From NCBI GenBank assembly GCA_964621785.1, contig CAZUPD010000023.1, positions 1 through 64,000 of the forward strand: a stretch of 64,000 bases of DNA, given 5' to 3'. Made by a program: the position numbers and the translations under genes. The notes beneath the pieces were generated by a model. It saw nothing but the letters and a program-made list of their open reading frames with translations. It searched no databases and was not told the origin of the DNA. The number at the start of each line of letters is the position of its first letter. The stretch's first letter is position 1. Of this stretch, positions 41,738 through 50,884 are shown piece by piece. Origin of the DNA: JACKDW01 sp964621785. Its GTDB lineage: Bacteria > Myxococcota_A > Polyangia > Nannocystales > Nannocystaceae.

Positions 41738-43495
41738 ATGCACGGTGTCGATACACCGAACAACTCGAGCTTGACGCCATCGACTACAGGTGCTCCCATA
41801 CCGCCCGTGCATGCCTCTGCCGAGCAACCTCCCCTGATCGCGGCTGAAGACATTTGGACCCTCCTCGACCGCGGCGAGGTCGACTGGTCGCCCCAGACCC
41901 GCAGCGCCGTCGCCGGGAGCGGACTTGTGTTTATCTGCCTGCGCGCGGGCGGTCGTGCCCTCGGTCAGGGCTGGGGCGAGGACGCCCTGGGAATCTATGC
42001 CCTCAACAGCGCCCTCGAAGCGGCGAAAAAAGATGTGGGTACACCAAAAAGCCCGGTCGATACCGTCGAAATTTTTGTGTGTACAGACAAATCACCGGTC
42101 GACCTTCACGACCAAGCGGGCCTGCGCCGGTTGTTGGCCAACAAGCATCGCGGTGTTGTCGGGATCTCCGTAGCGACTTCCGCAGGGGTGGCCCGTGTCA
42201 GTCCGACGTCGGTCATCGCGACCAACCGCAAACACGAAAAGGTGCTGTTGCTGTGTCGTCAGCAGCTACAACTGACCGAGCATGACCTGCTTCGCAGCGC
42301 CCAAATTTCGACCCTCGGCGGGTTTCAACAATTGGTCGTGCGCACACCCCAGCCGCGGAGTATCGCCCTGTTGCGGGCCAAGCCGTGGGTGCCACCCGAG
42401 GCGGTGACACGCGAGCGGATCGTTGCATTTGAGCGGGAACTCGGCGACTTCTTGGCCCACAGTGTGCAGCCCGACGGGCGGATGCAATACATCTATTACC
42501 CCAGTCGCGGCCAGGAGGACACCACGCGCAACAACATGATTCGCCAGTGGATGGCGACCCTGGCCCTGATTCGAACTGGAGTGTTTCGCGGTGATAAAAA
42601 TTTCTTTCGCTTGGCCGAGGACAACCTCCGCTACAACATCCGCACTTTTTACCACGCGGCTGGGAATGTCGGGGCGATCGAGTATCGCAACAAGGTCAAG
42701 CTCGGCGCGGTGGCCCTCGCGGCGATGTCGGTTCGGGAGCACCCGCGGCGAAAACGGTTCAAACGCGTCGAGCCCAAACTGTGGGCAATGATCGACTACC
42801 TGTGGCGAGAGACAGGTGAGTTTCGAACGTTTTTCAAACCGGCCGATCGCAACGATGTGCAAAACTTCTATCCCGGGGAGGCCCTGCTCGCATGGGCCGA
42901 GCGCTGGCTCGAGACCAAGGACCATGGGCTGCATACCCGGTTTATGAAGTCGTTTGCCTATTACCGAGACTGGCACCGGGCACAGAAAAATCCGGCGTTT
43001 ACTCCCTGGCACACCCAAGCCTACTACCTCGTTTGGGAACAGACGCGGGATACTGAGTTGCGAGACTTTGTGTTCGAGATGAACGATTGGCTGTTGGCGA
43101 TGCAACAGTGGGACAATCTCGAGTACCCGGATATGCAAGGGAGGTTTCACGACCCGCAACACCCGGAGTACGGACCACCCCACGCATCATCGACCGGTGT
43201 GTATATGGAGGGCCTGATCGATGCGTTTCAAATGGCCCGAGCCTTGGGCGAACATGAGCGTATGTACAAATACCGTCGGGCGATGTTACGAGGACTCCGG
43301 AGCTCGCTTCAGCTGTGTTTTACCGATGATCTACATATGTTTTATGTCCGCAAGCGCAAGCGACTGCGCGGCGGGCTGCGTACGACGATCTACGACAATG
43401 TCGTGCGAGTCGATAATGTGCAGCACGTGCAGCTGGCGGTGATGAAGATTTTGGCGGTGTTTACCGACGAGGACTGGGCGGCTGGGGTGGAGTAG
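41738..43495 (+). CDS. two-domain protein with C-terminal (alpha/alpha) toroid-like region
   Basis: 585 aa from ATG 41738. Residues about 30-210 form an alpha/beta domain with pattern VFICLRAGGRALGQGWGEDA, faintly like AMMECR1. Residues about 235-580 are helical with repeated aromatic pairs (MQYIYYPSRGQ, NNMIRQWMATLALIR, FTPWHTQAYYLVWEQT), as in (alpha/alpha)6 toroids of glycoside hydrolases and epimerases. No signal peptide is evident. The function is not recognised. It converges with ddl, which may suggest an envelope polysaccharide role, but the genes are on opposite strands. Confidence 0.7.
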   Translation: MHGVDTPNNSSLTPSTTGAPIPPVHASAEQPPLIAAEDIWTLLDRGEVDWSPQTRSAVAGSGLVFICLRAGGRALGQGWGEDALGIYALNSALEAAKKDVGTPKSPVDTVEIFVCTDKSPVDLHDQAGLRRLLANKHRGVVGISVATSAGVARVSPTSVIATNRKHEKVLLLCRQQLQLTEHDLLRSAQISTLGGFQQLVVRTPQPRSIALLRAKPWVPPEAVTRERIVAFERELGDFLAHSVQPDGRMQYIYYPSRGQEDTTRNNMIRQWMATLALIRTGVFRGDKNFFRLAEDNLRYNIRTFYHAAGNVGAIEYRNKVKLGAVALAAMSVREHPRRKRFKRVEPKLWAMIDYLWRETGEFRTFFKPADRNDVQNFYPGEALLAWAERWLETKDHGLHTRFMKSFAYYRDWHRAQKNPAFTPWHTQAYYLVWEQTRDTELRDFVFEMNDWLLAMQQWDNLEYPDMQGRFHDPQHPEYGPPHASSTGVYMEGLIDAFQMARALGEHERMYKYRRAMLRGLRSSLQLCFTDDLHMFYVRKRKRLRGGLRTTIYDNVVRVDNVQHVQLAVMKILAVFTDEDWAAGVE

Positions 43496-43523
43496 GCACC
43501 CGCCAACGCGACGCCCGGCAAAA

Positions 43524-44603
43524 TCAGTCGCGCGTCACGTGTAGACCGGACCGCTGTGCATGGCGGGCCAGCCCGAACTCGCACAGCCGGGTGATCAGCT
43601 CCGTGTACGAAATCCCCGCGTGCCCGATCAGTTTGGGGTACATCGAAATACTGGTAAATCCCGGCATCGTGTTGACCTCGTTGAGGTAGGGGACCCAGGT
43701 TCCGCGTTCGACTAGAAAGTCGATCCTTGCCAGCCCGGAGCAGCCGCAGGCTCGGAATGCTTGTAGACTCAACTTTTTGAGGTCCTCGACCACCTGTGCG
43801 GGGAGCTCGGCCGGGATTTCGAGTCCTGCGGTGTCGTCGATGTACTTGGTCTCGTAGTCGTACCACCCGCCCGGCGGGAGCACGATTTCACCAGGGGCAC
43901 TCACGATGGTTTCCGGGCCGCCGTCGCCGAGGACTGCGAGCTCGACCTCGCGGGCGTCGATCGCTTTTTCGATCACGATTTTTGGGTCGTAGCGGGCGGC
44001 GAGTTCGACTGCGGACGTGAGTGCCTGTGCATGTTTCGCTTTGGAAATGCCGACGGAGCTGCCTTGGTTGGCGGGTTTGACAAAGCACGGATAGCCGAGT
44101 GTTTCACCGACCGATTCGCGCAGCCGTGCGATGGCAGTTGGCATCGTGCGGGCGTCAAACTCGATCCACGGGACTTGCGGCACCTTTGGATCGAGGTGGT
44201 GCAACAGGTGTTTGCTGACCGCCTTGTCCATGCACAGCGCCGAGCCGAGGACGCCTGAGCCGACGTAGGCGAGGCCGAGGACTTCGAGCAGGCCTTGGAA
44301 TGTGCCGTCCTCGCCGTAGGGTCCATGGAGGATGGGGAATACGATATCGGCGGCGAGCTTGCGGATGTCGGTGACTTCGGTTCCCGATTGGATGATGGCA
44401 GCGAGGCGTTCGGGCGAAGCTTCGGCGGCGGTCGGGCAGGGGCCGGTCACCCAGGTGCCGTCGCGGCGGATCCCGAGTAGGGCGATGCGAAAGCGGTTGC
44501 GGTCAGCTGCCTGCAACACCGAGGTCGCGCTGCGCAACGAGACTTCGTGCTCCGAACTGCGGCCACCGAATACGAGGAGGAGGGTACGAAGATTTGTATG
44601 CAT
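43524..44603 (-). CDS. ddl: D-alanine--D-alanine ligase
   Basis: 359 aa from ATG 44603. The N-terminal VFGGRSSEHEVSLRSA, FPILHGPYGEDGTFQGLLE, CFVKPANQGSSVGISK (ATP-grasp) and LNEVNTMPGFTSISMYPKL are diagnostic of Ddl, which makes the D-Ala-D-Ala dipeptide for peptidoglycan. The active-site Tyr/Phe position (SSVGISK region) does not point to a lactate-specific enzyme. A TGCATATGCA palindrome (44599-44608) covers the start codon. Confidence 0.94.
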   Translation of the reverse strand: MHTNLRTLLLVFGGRSSEHEVSLRSATSVLQAADRNRFRIALLGIRRDGTWVTGPCPTAAEASPERLAAIIQSGTEVTDIRKLAADIVFPILHGPYGEDGTFQGLLEVLGLAYVGSGVLGSALCMDKAVSKHLLHHLDPKVPQVPWIEFDARTMPTAIARLRESVGETLGYPCFVKPANQGSSVGISKAKHAQALTSAVELAARYDPKIVIEKAIDAREVELAVLGDGGPETIVSAPGEIVLPPGGWYDYETKYIDDTAGLEIPAELPAQVVEDLKKLSLQAFRACGCSGLARIDFLVERGTWVPYLNEVNTMPGFTSISMYPKLIGHAGISYTELITRLCEFGLARHAQRSGLHVTRD

Positions 44604-44608
44604 ATGCA
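44599..44608. repeat. TGYANNTRCA palindrome overlapping the ddl start codon
   Basis: TGCATATGCA contains the ATG of ddl on the minus strand. If the motif binds a protein, occupancy would block translation-start DNA and transcription through it. It may equally be a neutral copy of the window-wide motif. Confidence 0.45.
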
Positions 44609-44788
44609 CTTGTTCGGACAGCGATGTCCGATTGTTGGCAATCTCGCTACGCCCGAGTTGTCCCGGTGATTCGCACCGGACGCTCGGTGTGCCCCAAATG
44701 CCCCACCGAAAGCTCGAGGCGAGGCTTGAAAGGTGCGGAGCCATGAACGTCGAGGTGTGACGTCCAATGGCTGCGTGCATTTTCAATG

Positions 44789-44908
44789 CTAGTTTTTGGC
44801 GCGTTCGGCCCGAACTTCGGCGGCGCGACGACGCAGGCGAGCTTTGAGCTTGAGCTGGCGACGGCGGCGACGCATTTTGGGGGTTCGGCGGTTATCGAGT
44901 TTTCCCAT
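44789..44908 (-). CDS. 39-residue highly basic small protein
   Basis: A short open frame missed by length cut-offs: ATG at 44908, stop TAG at 44789, 39 aa. It begins MGKLDNRRTPKMRRRRRQLK and continues with LKARLRRRAAEVRAERAKN. Almost half the residues are Arg or Lys. The composition and length recall tiny ribosome-associated proteins such as bS22/AURKAIP1-like or bTHX proteins, but no family match can be asserted. The codons are GC-rich with strong third-position GC, and the sequence is coherent from first to last codon. The opposite strand reads low-complexity sequence. Confidence 0.6.
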   Translation of the reverse strand: MGKLDNRRTPKMRRRRRQLKLKARLRRRAAEVRAERAKN

Positions 44909-45174
44909 GGATCTATCTCGCTTTGGCTGAGGCCGCGGCTAGCGGCGGTGACTGGCGGGCGAGGATGGACGACGTCCCTCCGCAGGTCAAGTCGTGGCGG
45001 GGCAACTTTCTTCGGTGTGCGTCCGATGCCAAAGCTCCACACCGATGCATCTGTGGTGATGATTCGCGATGCCGCGACGAGCTCAAACTGCGTGAGCTGG
45101 CACAAGAGCTCGGGATTCGGTCAGAGCTGTTCGCCGCATGGCAGACGCGATCGACGAGCTAAAAGTCCGGGGCC

Positions 45175-46521
45175 ATGCTCGACATCAAGGTATTGCGCGA
45201 CTCGCCCGAGACCGTCTGCGACAACCTCGCCAAGCGGAGGGTTGTGATCTTTGAAGATCTCGATCTCAACACCGCTGATTGGGCCTCGCAAACGACCGCG
45301 CGGCTGCGTCAGCTCGACCAGGATTTTCTCGACCTGCTGCACCAACAGGAGCAGTTGCGGCGCCAGCAAAACGAGAACTCGGCGGCGATGCGCAAGGTCG
45401 GTAAGTTGCCCAAGGACGAGCAGGCCGAGGCTCGCAAGCCGTTGATCGCGGCAGGCCGGGAGCTTCGTGATCGCGAAAAACAACTCGCCGATGCGGCAGC
45501 CGCGGCCCAAGCCGCCCGTGATGAGGCCTGGGGACACGTGCCCAACCTGACCCATCCCGCTGTCCCGACCGGGCATCTCGACAGCGACCACCTCGAACTT
45601 CGTCGCGTCGGTAGCCCGCGGGATTTCGCCAGCGAAGGGTTTGAGCCCAAGGACCACCTCGACCTCGGCGAGGCCCGCGACTGGATCGACTTTGCCGCGG
45701 GTGCGCGGGTGGCTGGGCAAAAGTGGTACTACCTCAAAAACGAGATGGTGCTGCTCGACCTCGCCCTGCAGCACTACGCCCTCGGGGTCGCGCGCAAACA
45801 TGGCTTTCGCCTGCACATCACCCCCGACCTTGCGCGTCAGGACATCCTCGCCGGACTCGGCTTCAACCCGCGGGGCGAGTCGACCCAGGTCTACAGCATC
45901 GAGAATTCCGACCTGTGCCTGGTCGGCACGGCGGAGATCACCCTGGGCGGGATGTTGGCCGACAGCATTCTGCCCGAAGAAGACCTGCCGGTGCTCGTCG
46001 CCGGTCTGTCCCACTGCTTCCGCACCGAGGCGGGGGCGGCCGGGCAGGAGTCTCGCGGACTGTATCGCGTGCACCAGTTTACCAAGGTTGAACTATTTGC
46101 ATTTACAACACCGAGCCAGAGCGAGGCGATGCACGAGCGCCTGTTGGCGATCGAGGAGGAGATTTTCACCGGGTTGGAGATCCCCTATCGCGTCATCGAT
46201 ATCGCCAGCGGCGACCTCGGTGGCCCGGCCTATCGCAAGTACGACCTCGAGGCCTGGATGCCCGGACGCGGGTGCTACGGCGAGATTACAAGCACGAGTA
46301 ATTGCACCGACTACCAGGCGCGGCGGCTCAAGATCCGCTACCGCCCCGAATCGGTCGACGGCAAAAAGCAAAAGCCGCGGTACTGTCATATGCTCAATGG
46401 GACAGCCGTGGCCTGTTCACGTGCCCTGGTTGCGATCCTCGAAAATCACCAACGGCCAGACGGCAGCGTTCGGATCCCAGAGGTGCTGGTACCGTGGGTC
46501 GGGGCAGATGTGATCGGCTGA
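45175..46521 (+). CDS. serS: serine--tRNA ligase
   Basis: 448 aa, slightly longer than the usual 425-430. The N-terminal coiled-coil arm that holds tRNA-Ser spans about residues 35-115 (LRQLDQDFLDLLHQQEQLRR). Class II motifs are present: motif 2 FRTEAGAAGQESRGLYRVHQ and motif 3 NGTAVACSRALVAILENHQ. The Thr-x-Glu serine-binding loop reads VGTAEI. It charges tRNA-Ser with serine. It converges with the STAS gene after 18 bp. Confidence 0.95.
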   Translation: MLDIKVLRDSPETVCDNLAKRRVVIFEDLDLNTADWASQTTARLRQLDQDFLDLLHQQEQLRRQQNENSAAMRKVGKLPKDEQAEARKPLIAAGRELRDREKQLADAAAAAQAARDEAWGHVPNLTHPAVPTGHLDSDHLELRRVGSPRDFASEGFEPKDHLDLGEARDWIDFAAGARVAGQKWYYLKNEMVLLDLALQHYALGVARKHGFRLHITPDLARQDILAGLGFNPRGESTQVYSIENSDLCLVGTAEITLGGMLADSILPEEDLPVLVAGLSHCFRTEAGAAGQESRGLYRVHQFTKVELFAFTTPSQSEAMHERLLAIEEEIFTGLEIPYRVIDIASGDLGGPAYRKYDLEAWMPGRGCYGEITSTSNCTDYQARRLKIRYRPESVDGKKQKPRYCHMLNGTAVACSRALVAILENHQRPDGSVRIPEVLVPWVGADVIG

Positions 46522-46539
46522 GGTCGGGAGCGCCGTGGT

Positions 46540-47571
46540 TCAGCGCCGGATGACCTGCTGCAGTGCAGTCTGTACGGTGGCGTAGCTGGGCACGCGCAAC
46601 AGGTCGGTGCCGAGTGAGGCGAGTGTTTGGGCCGCAGTCGGAGACAGCCCCGCAAGCATGCTGCGGGCGCCGATGAGGCGAGCTGCTGCGATCGTTCGCA
46701 CAAGTGCGTCGGCCGAGCTCGCACCCAGATGCGGGACGCCGGTGAGGTCGAAGATCACGTGACGCGCACCCCGGGCCGAGACGGCCGCAAGGGTCGTTTC
46801 GGTCATGGCACAGGCGCGGTTCTCGTCGATCTCACCAATGAGTGGAAGCACCAGAACACCCTCCCACACCTGAATAAGGGGCGTTGAGAGGGTTTCGATC
46901 ATGGTTTGTTGGTCGGCGACCAACTCGAGCTTTTCCTGTAGCTCCGAGGTTGCATGTTCGACCATGTCTTGGAGCCGGCGTTCGCGTTCACTGATTTGAA
47001 CCGCGCGCAGGTGTTCGATCTCGCGGGCGATGGTTGTCTCCGCCGCGTAGACATGGAACTCGACCGAGATTTCGTCGCCGTCGAGCACCATGTTGACCTC
47101 GTCGGCCCAGCAGCGCGAGCCAAAGGCGTGGGTGAAGATGCCGATGATCTTGCCCTGCAAAAACGGGCAACCCCAGCGGTCTTCGGTGCCCTTGACCATC
47201 ATCAACTCCCACGGGTTGACGATTTTGACCCGTGCGGTGCGGCCCTCGAGATCGAGATGCGGTAGCTCGAAGCGGCCCCATCCGGCGGTCGAGACCGCGG
47301 CCCCCCAGGCCAAAAAGCCCTCTGCGAAGGTCTCGCCCAGCTGCGTGACCATGGCGTGGTAGTCCTCCTCGGTGCCCTTGCTCGACTCGTGGGCGACGAG
47401 TAGGCGGAACATTTCGACGCCACAGATCTCGACCAGTGGCTTGAGCATCCGGTACAGCGAGGGATTGATCCAAAACAGCACCGACTGCAGACCAAAAAAA
47501 CTCAGATTGCCGGCGCTGACATCCCAGGCGATGGGGACGTTGTTGAGGGTAATAGAGTGCTTCTCGGTCAT
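46540..47571 (-). CDS. RsbR-like sensor: N-terminal V4R/haem-like domain plus STAS
   Basis: 343 aa. Residues 1-185 form an alpha/beta sensor-like domain (RFELPHLDLEGRTARVKIV, DEISVEFHVYAAETT) resembling the V4R/DUF2378 type found in myxobacterial regulators. A coiled coil (about 190-225, ERERRLQDMVEHATSELQEK) links it to a STAS domain (PLIQVWEGVLVLPLIGEID ... VIFDLTGVPHLGASSADAL). RsbR proteins build stressosomes and are phosphorylated in the loop after the Asp; here the loop is LGASSAD. It may tune a partner-switching sigma-factor pathway. Confidence 0.78.
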   Translation of the reverse strand: MTEKHSITLNNVPIAWDVSAGNLSFFGLQSVLFWINPSLYRMLKPLVEICGVEMFRLLVAHESSKGTEEDYHAMVTQLGETFAEGFLAWGAAVSTAGWGRFELPHLDLEGRTARVKIVNPWELMMVKGTEDRWGCPFLQGKIIGIFTHAFGSRCWADEVNMVLDGDEISVEFHVYAAETTIAREIEHLRAVQISERERRLQDMVEHATSELQEKLELVADQQTMIETLSTPLIQVWEGVLVLPLIGEIDENRACAMTETTLAAVSARGARHVIFDLTGVPHLGASSADALVRTIAAARLIGARSMLAGLSPTAAQTLASLGTDLLRVPSYATVQTALQQVIRR

Positions 47572-47924
47572 GTCTTTTGTGCCAGTTTTAACCTACGCAG
47601 GGTCTGCAGCATCAGCAAGGTTCCGCGTCCGTGGGTACATACCGTCCCGTTTGGAGCAGGGCCGCGACGCAAATGGTCCACCGTCGCTCGAACACGGCCG
47701 TTGCAATGGTGAGCTCCACGGTGCGACCACCCGGCGATCGCAGGAGTCCTCTGGGACACTTTCTAAGTTGATTGTGAATAGCGAAGGCTTCTCGGCAACA
47801 GCCCGAGCCCATCGTTCCGATCAGTGGTGGTGATACCAAAACGAGGTGCGTTCGGCTCCGTGTTGATGTGCGAGGTTTGTCGACAAAGATTCGTGCATTA
47901 TGATGCGCGCGCAGGAGGCGACGG
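47572..47924. other. 353 bp divergent gap, no gene seen
   Basis: Lies between the divergent RsbR-like and GDPD genes. It must hold both promoters. Only short shadows are open. The sole clear element is AGGAGG six bases before the GDPD start. No TGYANNTRCA copy is present. Confidence 0.5.
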
Positions 47925-48617
47925 ATGTTAGCACTTGGCCATCGCGGATTACCCGGGGGAAATGCGGTCGAGAACACGATCCCCGCGTTTCGCCGCGCCC
48001 TCGAACGCGGCCTCGACGGGGTGGAGCTCGATGTTCAGTTGTCGCGAGACAACGAAGTTGTTGTGTTTCACGACCGCGATCTACGACGGCTGTTCGGGCG
48101 CTACGAGCGGGTCGACTCGCTGACGTGGCGACAGTTGGCGGCTTTGCGTCTCCCCGGAGGCGCCAAGATCCCTCGGTTGACGGATATTGTCGATTTCTGG
48201 CCGACAGGAAGTTGGTTATGCATCGATCTCAAAGGTGTATGCGAAACTCTCGCAGTTGCCTGTGTCGACATCCTGCGCGGGCGCCCGGGAGTAATCCTCA
48301 GCTGTAAAGATCCGCGTCCGCTGCTCCACGCGCGACGGGCGGGTAGTGGCTACGACCACGTACTCGGGTTGTCGGCCGCCAGTACGCCTTTTTTGCATCT
48401 ACATGGAGCCTCGCACTTTCGCTTCCAAGGGGTGGATATCGATCATCGTTTGGCGACCCCGGCGATCGTGCAGCGCTACCACGATGAGGGACTCAAAGTG
48501 GGTGTTTATACCCTTCAATCGGCGACGGATGTCCAGCGGGTCCGCGGGATGGGTGTCGATCGGGTGATCACGACGGTCATTCCGGGCCCGTCTCTCGAGC
48601 GAATGGCGACCGCCTAG
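47925..48617 (+). CDS. glycerophosphodiester phosphodiesterase
   Basis: 230 aa, preceded by an ideal AGGAGG. The GDPD TIM-barrel signature is complete: LGHRGLPGGNAVENTIPAFRR, then GVELDVQLSRDNEVVVFHD. These give the catalytic His pair and metal-binding Glu and Asp. The later CIDLKG and VGVYTLQ strands also fit. It lacks a signal peptide, so it should act in the cytoplasm, cleaving glycerophosphodiesters to glycerol-3-phosphate and an alcohol, like UgpQ. Confidence 0.92.
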   Translation: MLALGHRGLPGGNAVENTIPAFRRALERGLDGVELDVQLSRDNEVVVFHDRDLRRLFGRYERVDSLTWRQLAALRLPGGAKIPRLTDIVDFWPTGSWLCIDLKGVCETLAVACVDILRGRPGVILSCKDPRPLLHARRAGSGYDHVLGLSAASTPFLHLHGASHFRFQGVDIDHRLATPAIVQRYHDEGLKVGVYTLQSATDVQRVRGMGVDRVITTVIPGPSLERMATA

Positions 48618-48619
48618 CC

Positions 48620-50884
48620 CTATTGCGTCACCCCGACCACCCGCCAGGCGCCGAAGCGCTTTTCGAGGATCAGGATAAAGTGGCCGCCGCTGACGGTGGT
48701 GACCGCGTAGTTGCGCGGGCGGCCTTCGCTGATTCCCGCGGGTAGACTTCCGAATTTCTTGCGCAGCTCGGCGGCTGTATAGACCTTGACCGGCCCGGGC
48801 TTCTTCGCCGACTTTGCCTCGTCAGACATGGACTTGAGGACATCCGTCAGTTCTTTTTTTGTACGCGCAACGATTTGATCGCCGGCGTAGAACGGGACAC
48901 TGCTGCGGCTCGTCAACCGTGTGATGTCACCTTTTCGCAGCAGGGCCAGCCAGTCGCGGGCGACACCTTTTGCCTGGGGATCGGCCGTCTCGTTGGCTTT
49001 GGGTTGCTCGCTGCGGGGTGGGAGGAGGGGCACGACATTTTGTCCACCCGGTCGACGGCTGGCCTGTGGGCCCGTGCCGGTCGGTGCTCCCGGGCCGTGG
49101 TTGTGGCCTGCGTGTGGTGGCCCGTGGCCTTCGTGTGGACCGTGATTGTGACCTGCATGTCCCCCTCTGGGTGGTGGAGGTGTTGTCCCGGGCGGTGGCG
49201 CGGGGCCTTCGGGGCCGCTCACGGTGGGGCCGACCTGACGTGCGAGTCGGCGACTTCGGTTCGCCCGCAGTTGCGAGTTGGTCGCATGCACTTCGTGGCT
49301 AGGATCGGGGCGGTCGCCGTTGCCCGCGTTGTCGAGAATAAATGGTGATGCACCGAACGTACCGCAGGCCCGGGCATCGCGGTGAAACGCCCAGTGAAGA
49401 TAGATTTTGCCGTTGCCGCTGCGGATCGAACGCGGCGGATTGGGAAACGGCCCCGAGGCGTACACGATTTCCCTTGCAGCTGCATCGAATGTCATGTTGC
49501 CCGAAAACCGCACGGTGCGGACCTTGTCGATCGTCCCGTCGCCGTTGAGCACAATCTCGACCCGGGTCCACAGTTTTTCGTCGTTGAGCGGATGGCTACG
49601 TGCGCGGGTGTCGAGGCCGTCCAAGTAGCCCCAGGCCCAGGCGTCGTGGATGGCCCGGTGCATCTGGGCGATGTAGCGGGCGAATGGATGCTTGCGGGAT
49701 TTGAGTGCGGTCTGATTGCCCGGGCGGACTTCGGGCACCATATTCTCGAGCGGCGATTGCCAGCGCTTGCGGGCGTCTTCCCAGATCCCCTTCTTCTTGC
49801 TTTCGCGTTGGCTGATGATGTTTTTCTTGGCGTCGAGGTCCTTGCCGTACAGGGCGTCGAGGTCGTTTTGGGACAGCTTGAATTGCAGGGTCTTGTCCTT
49901 GGGTTTGACCCGCGCCTGTTGGTTGCGGGCCTCTAAGCTCGCCTCTTCGGGTCGATCGGGGGCCATCGTCCCATCGTTGGCCGCACTTGCGAGGGCGTCG
50001 TGGCGGGTCATTGCCTCTTTGTGGTCACGCGGTGCCTGCTCGCGCATCGCCAGCAAACTCGTCGGATTCGGGTCGCGCTGTTCGGGCCGTTTGTCGACCG
50101 GCTTCGGCGGTTCGTTGGGAGCTTGGCGGTTGACCTGGCTCTTTTGTTCTTCGAGCTCGGCGATTTTGGTCTCGTCTGCCGTACCGACCTCTGGCTGCTG
50201 CGAGGGTTCTTGCTGACTGGCTTCGGGAACCTTTGCATCCTCAACTAAATTCGTCACCTCGGCCCGCGTCTGGTCCTCGACATCGCGGTTGATATTCGAC
50301 AGGTAATCGGCGTCCTCTGGGCTTTCCTTCTCGTCGAACTCGTCGAGTTGCTCAACCATCTTCAGCTGCTCGAGCACGAAGTGTTGTTTTTCAGGCTCCG
50401 GCTCGGGTTCGGGTTCGGGTTCCGGTTCGGGCTCCGGTTCAGGCTCCGGAGTGAGCTCGGGTTCGGGTTCGGGCTCGGGTTCGGGTTCGGGCTCGGGCTC
50501 GGGTTCGGGTTTCGGCTTGGGTGGCTCAGGCTCCCGCGGTTCGGGTTCAGGCTCTGGAGGTTGCAACTCAGGCGAAGAGTCCTCGAGCAGGGCAACTTCC
50601 ATGGGCACCGGAGCTGGAGGACACTCGGCACCGAGGAGAAAAGCTTGGACGCCGTCGACGACTTGCGAGAGGTCGCCGGTCAATGAACTTTGGAGCAGAT
50701 CGCCACCGCGTTGCAGCCCGTTGCGACACGACTTGATCCGGGCGTCGGCCGTGACCATCGCCGGCCGATCGCGTTCGGTCAGGAGTTTGAGACCCACGCC
50801 GGCACCGACGAAGTTGATCCCCAGTGACAGGGCGAAACAAAGCGCCAGTACGCCTGCCGAAGTTCTTTTGCGGGTCGTCCGCAC
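48620..50884 (-). CDS. TonB-like protein with Pro-Glu repeats, His-rich segment and extra C-terminal domain
   Basis: 754 aa from GTG 50884. An N-terminal membrane helix (AGVLALCFALSLGINFVGAG) is followed by about 60 residues of Pro-Glu repeats (PEPEPEPEPEPE) and a long charged linker. A TonB C-terminal-like domain lies near 400-510 (RYIAQMHRAIHDAWAWGYLD, then WTRVEIVLNGDGTIDKVRTV). Next come a Pro/Gly/His-rich segment (GGHAGHNHGPHEGHGPPHAG), a possible metal-binding stretch, and a final domain of about 120 residues (RDWLALLRKGDITRLTSRSS) of NTF2-like appearance. ExbB/ExbD genes are not adjacent. It probably spans the periplasm. Confidence 0.8.
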   Translation of the reverse strand: MRTTRKRTSAGVLALCFALSLGINFVGAGVGLKLLTERDRPAMVTADARIKSCRNGLQRGGDLLQSSLTGDLSQVVDGVQAFLLGAECPPAPVPMEVALLEDSSPELQPPEPEPEPREPEPPKPKPEPEPEPEPEPEPEPEPELTPEPEPEPEPEPEPEPEPEPEKQHFVLEQLKMVEQLDEFDEKESPEDADYLSNINRDVEDQTRAEVTNLVEDAKVPEASQQEPSQQPEVGTADETKIAELEEQKSQVNRQAPNEPPKPVDKRPEQRDPNPTSLLAMREQAPRDHKEAMTRHDALASAANDGTMAPDRPEEASLEARNQQARVKPKDKTLQFKLSQNDLDALYGKDLDAKKNIISQRESKKKGIWEDARKRWQSPLENMVPEVRPGNQTALKSRKHPFARYIAQMHRAIHDAWAWGYLDGLDTRARSHPLNDEKLWTRVEIVLNGDGTIDKVRTVRFSGNMTFDAAAREIVYASGPFPNPPRSIRSGNGKIYLHWAFHRDARACGTFGASPFILDNAGNGDRPDPSHEVHATNSQLRANRSRRLARQVGPTVSGPEGPAPPPGTTPPPPRGGHAGHNHGPHEGHGPPHAGHNHGPGAPTGTGPQASRRPGGQNVVPLLPPRSEQPKANETADPQAKGVARDWLALLRKGDITRLTSRSSVPFYAGDQIVARTKKELTDVLKSMSDEAKSAKKPGPVKVYTAAELRKKFGSLPAGISEGRPRNYAVTTVSGGHFILILEKRFGAWRVVGVTQ

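Noticed and set aside
44786..45247. 153-aa plus-strand frame upstream of serS
   Set aside because: Ser/Arg-rich, overlaps serS in another frame and the basic small gene in antisense; no coding pattern.
50385..50570. Short tandem DNA repeat (GGCTCGGGTTCG-like)
   Set aside because: It is the Pro-Glu coding repeat inside the TonB-like gene, not an independent element.
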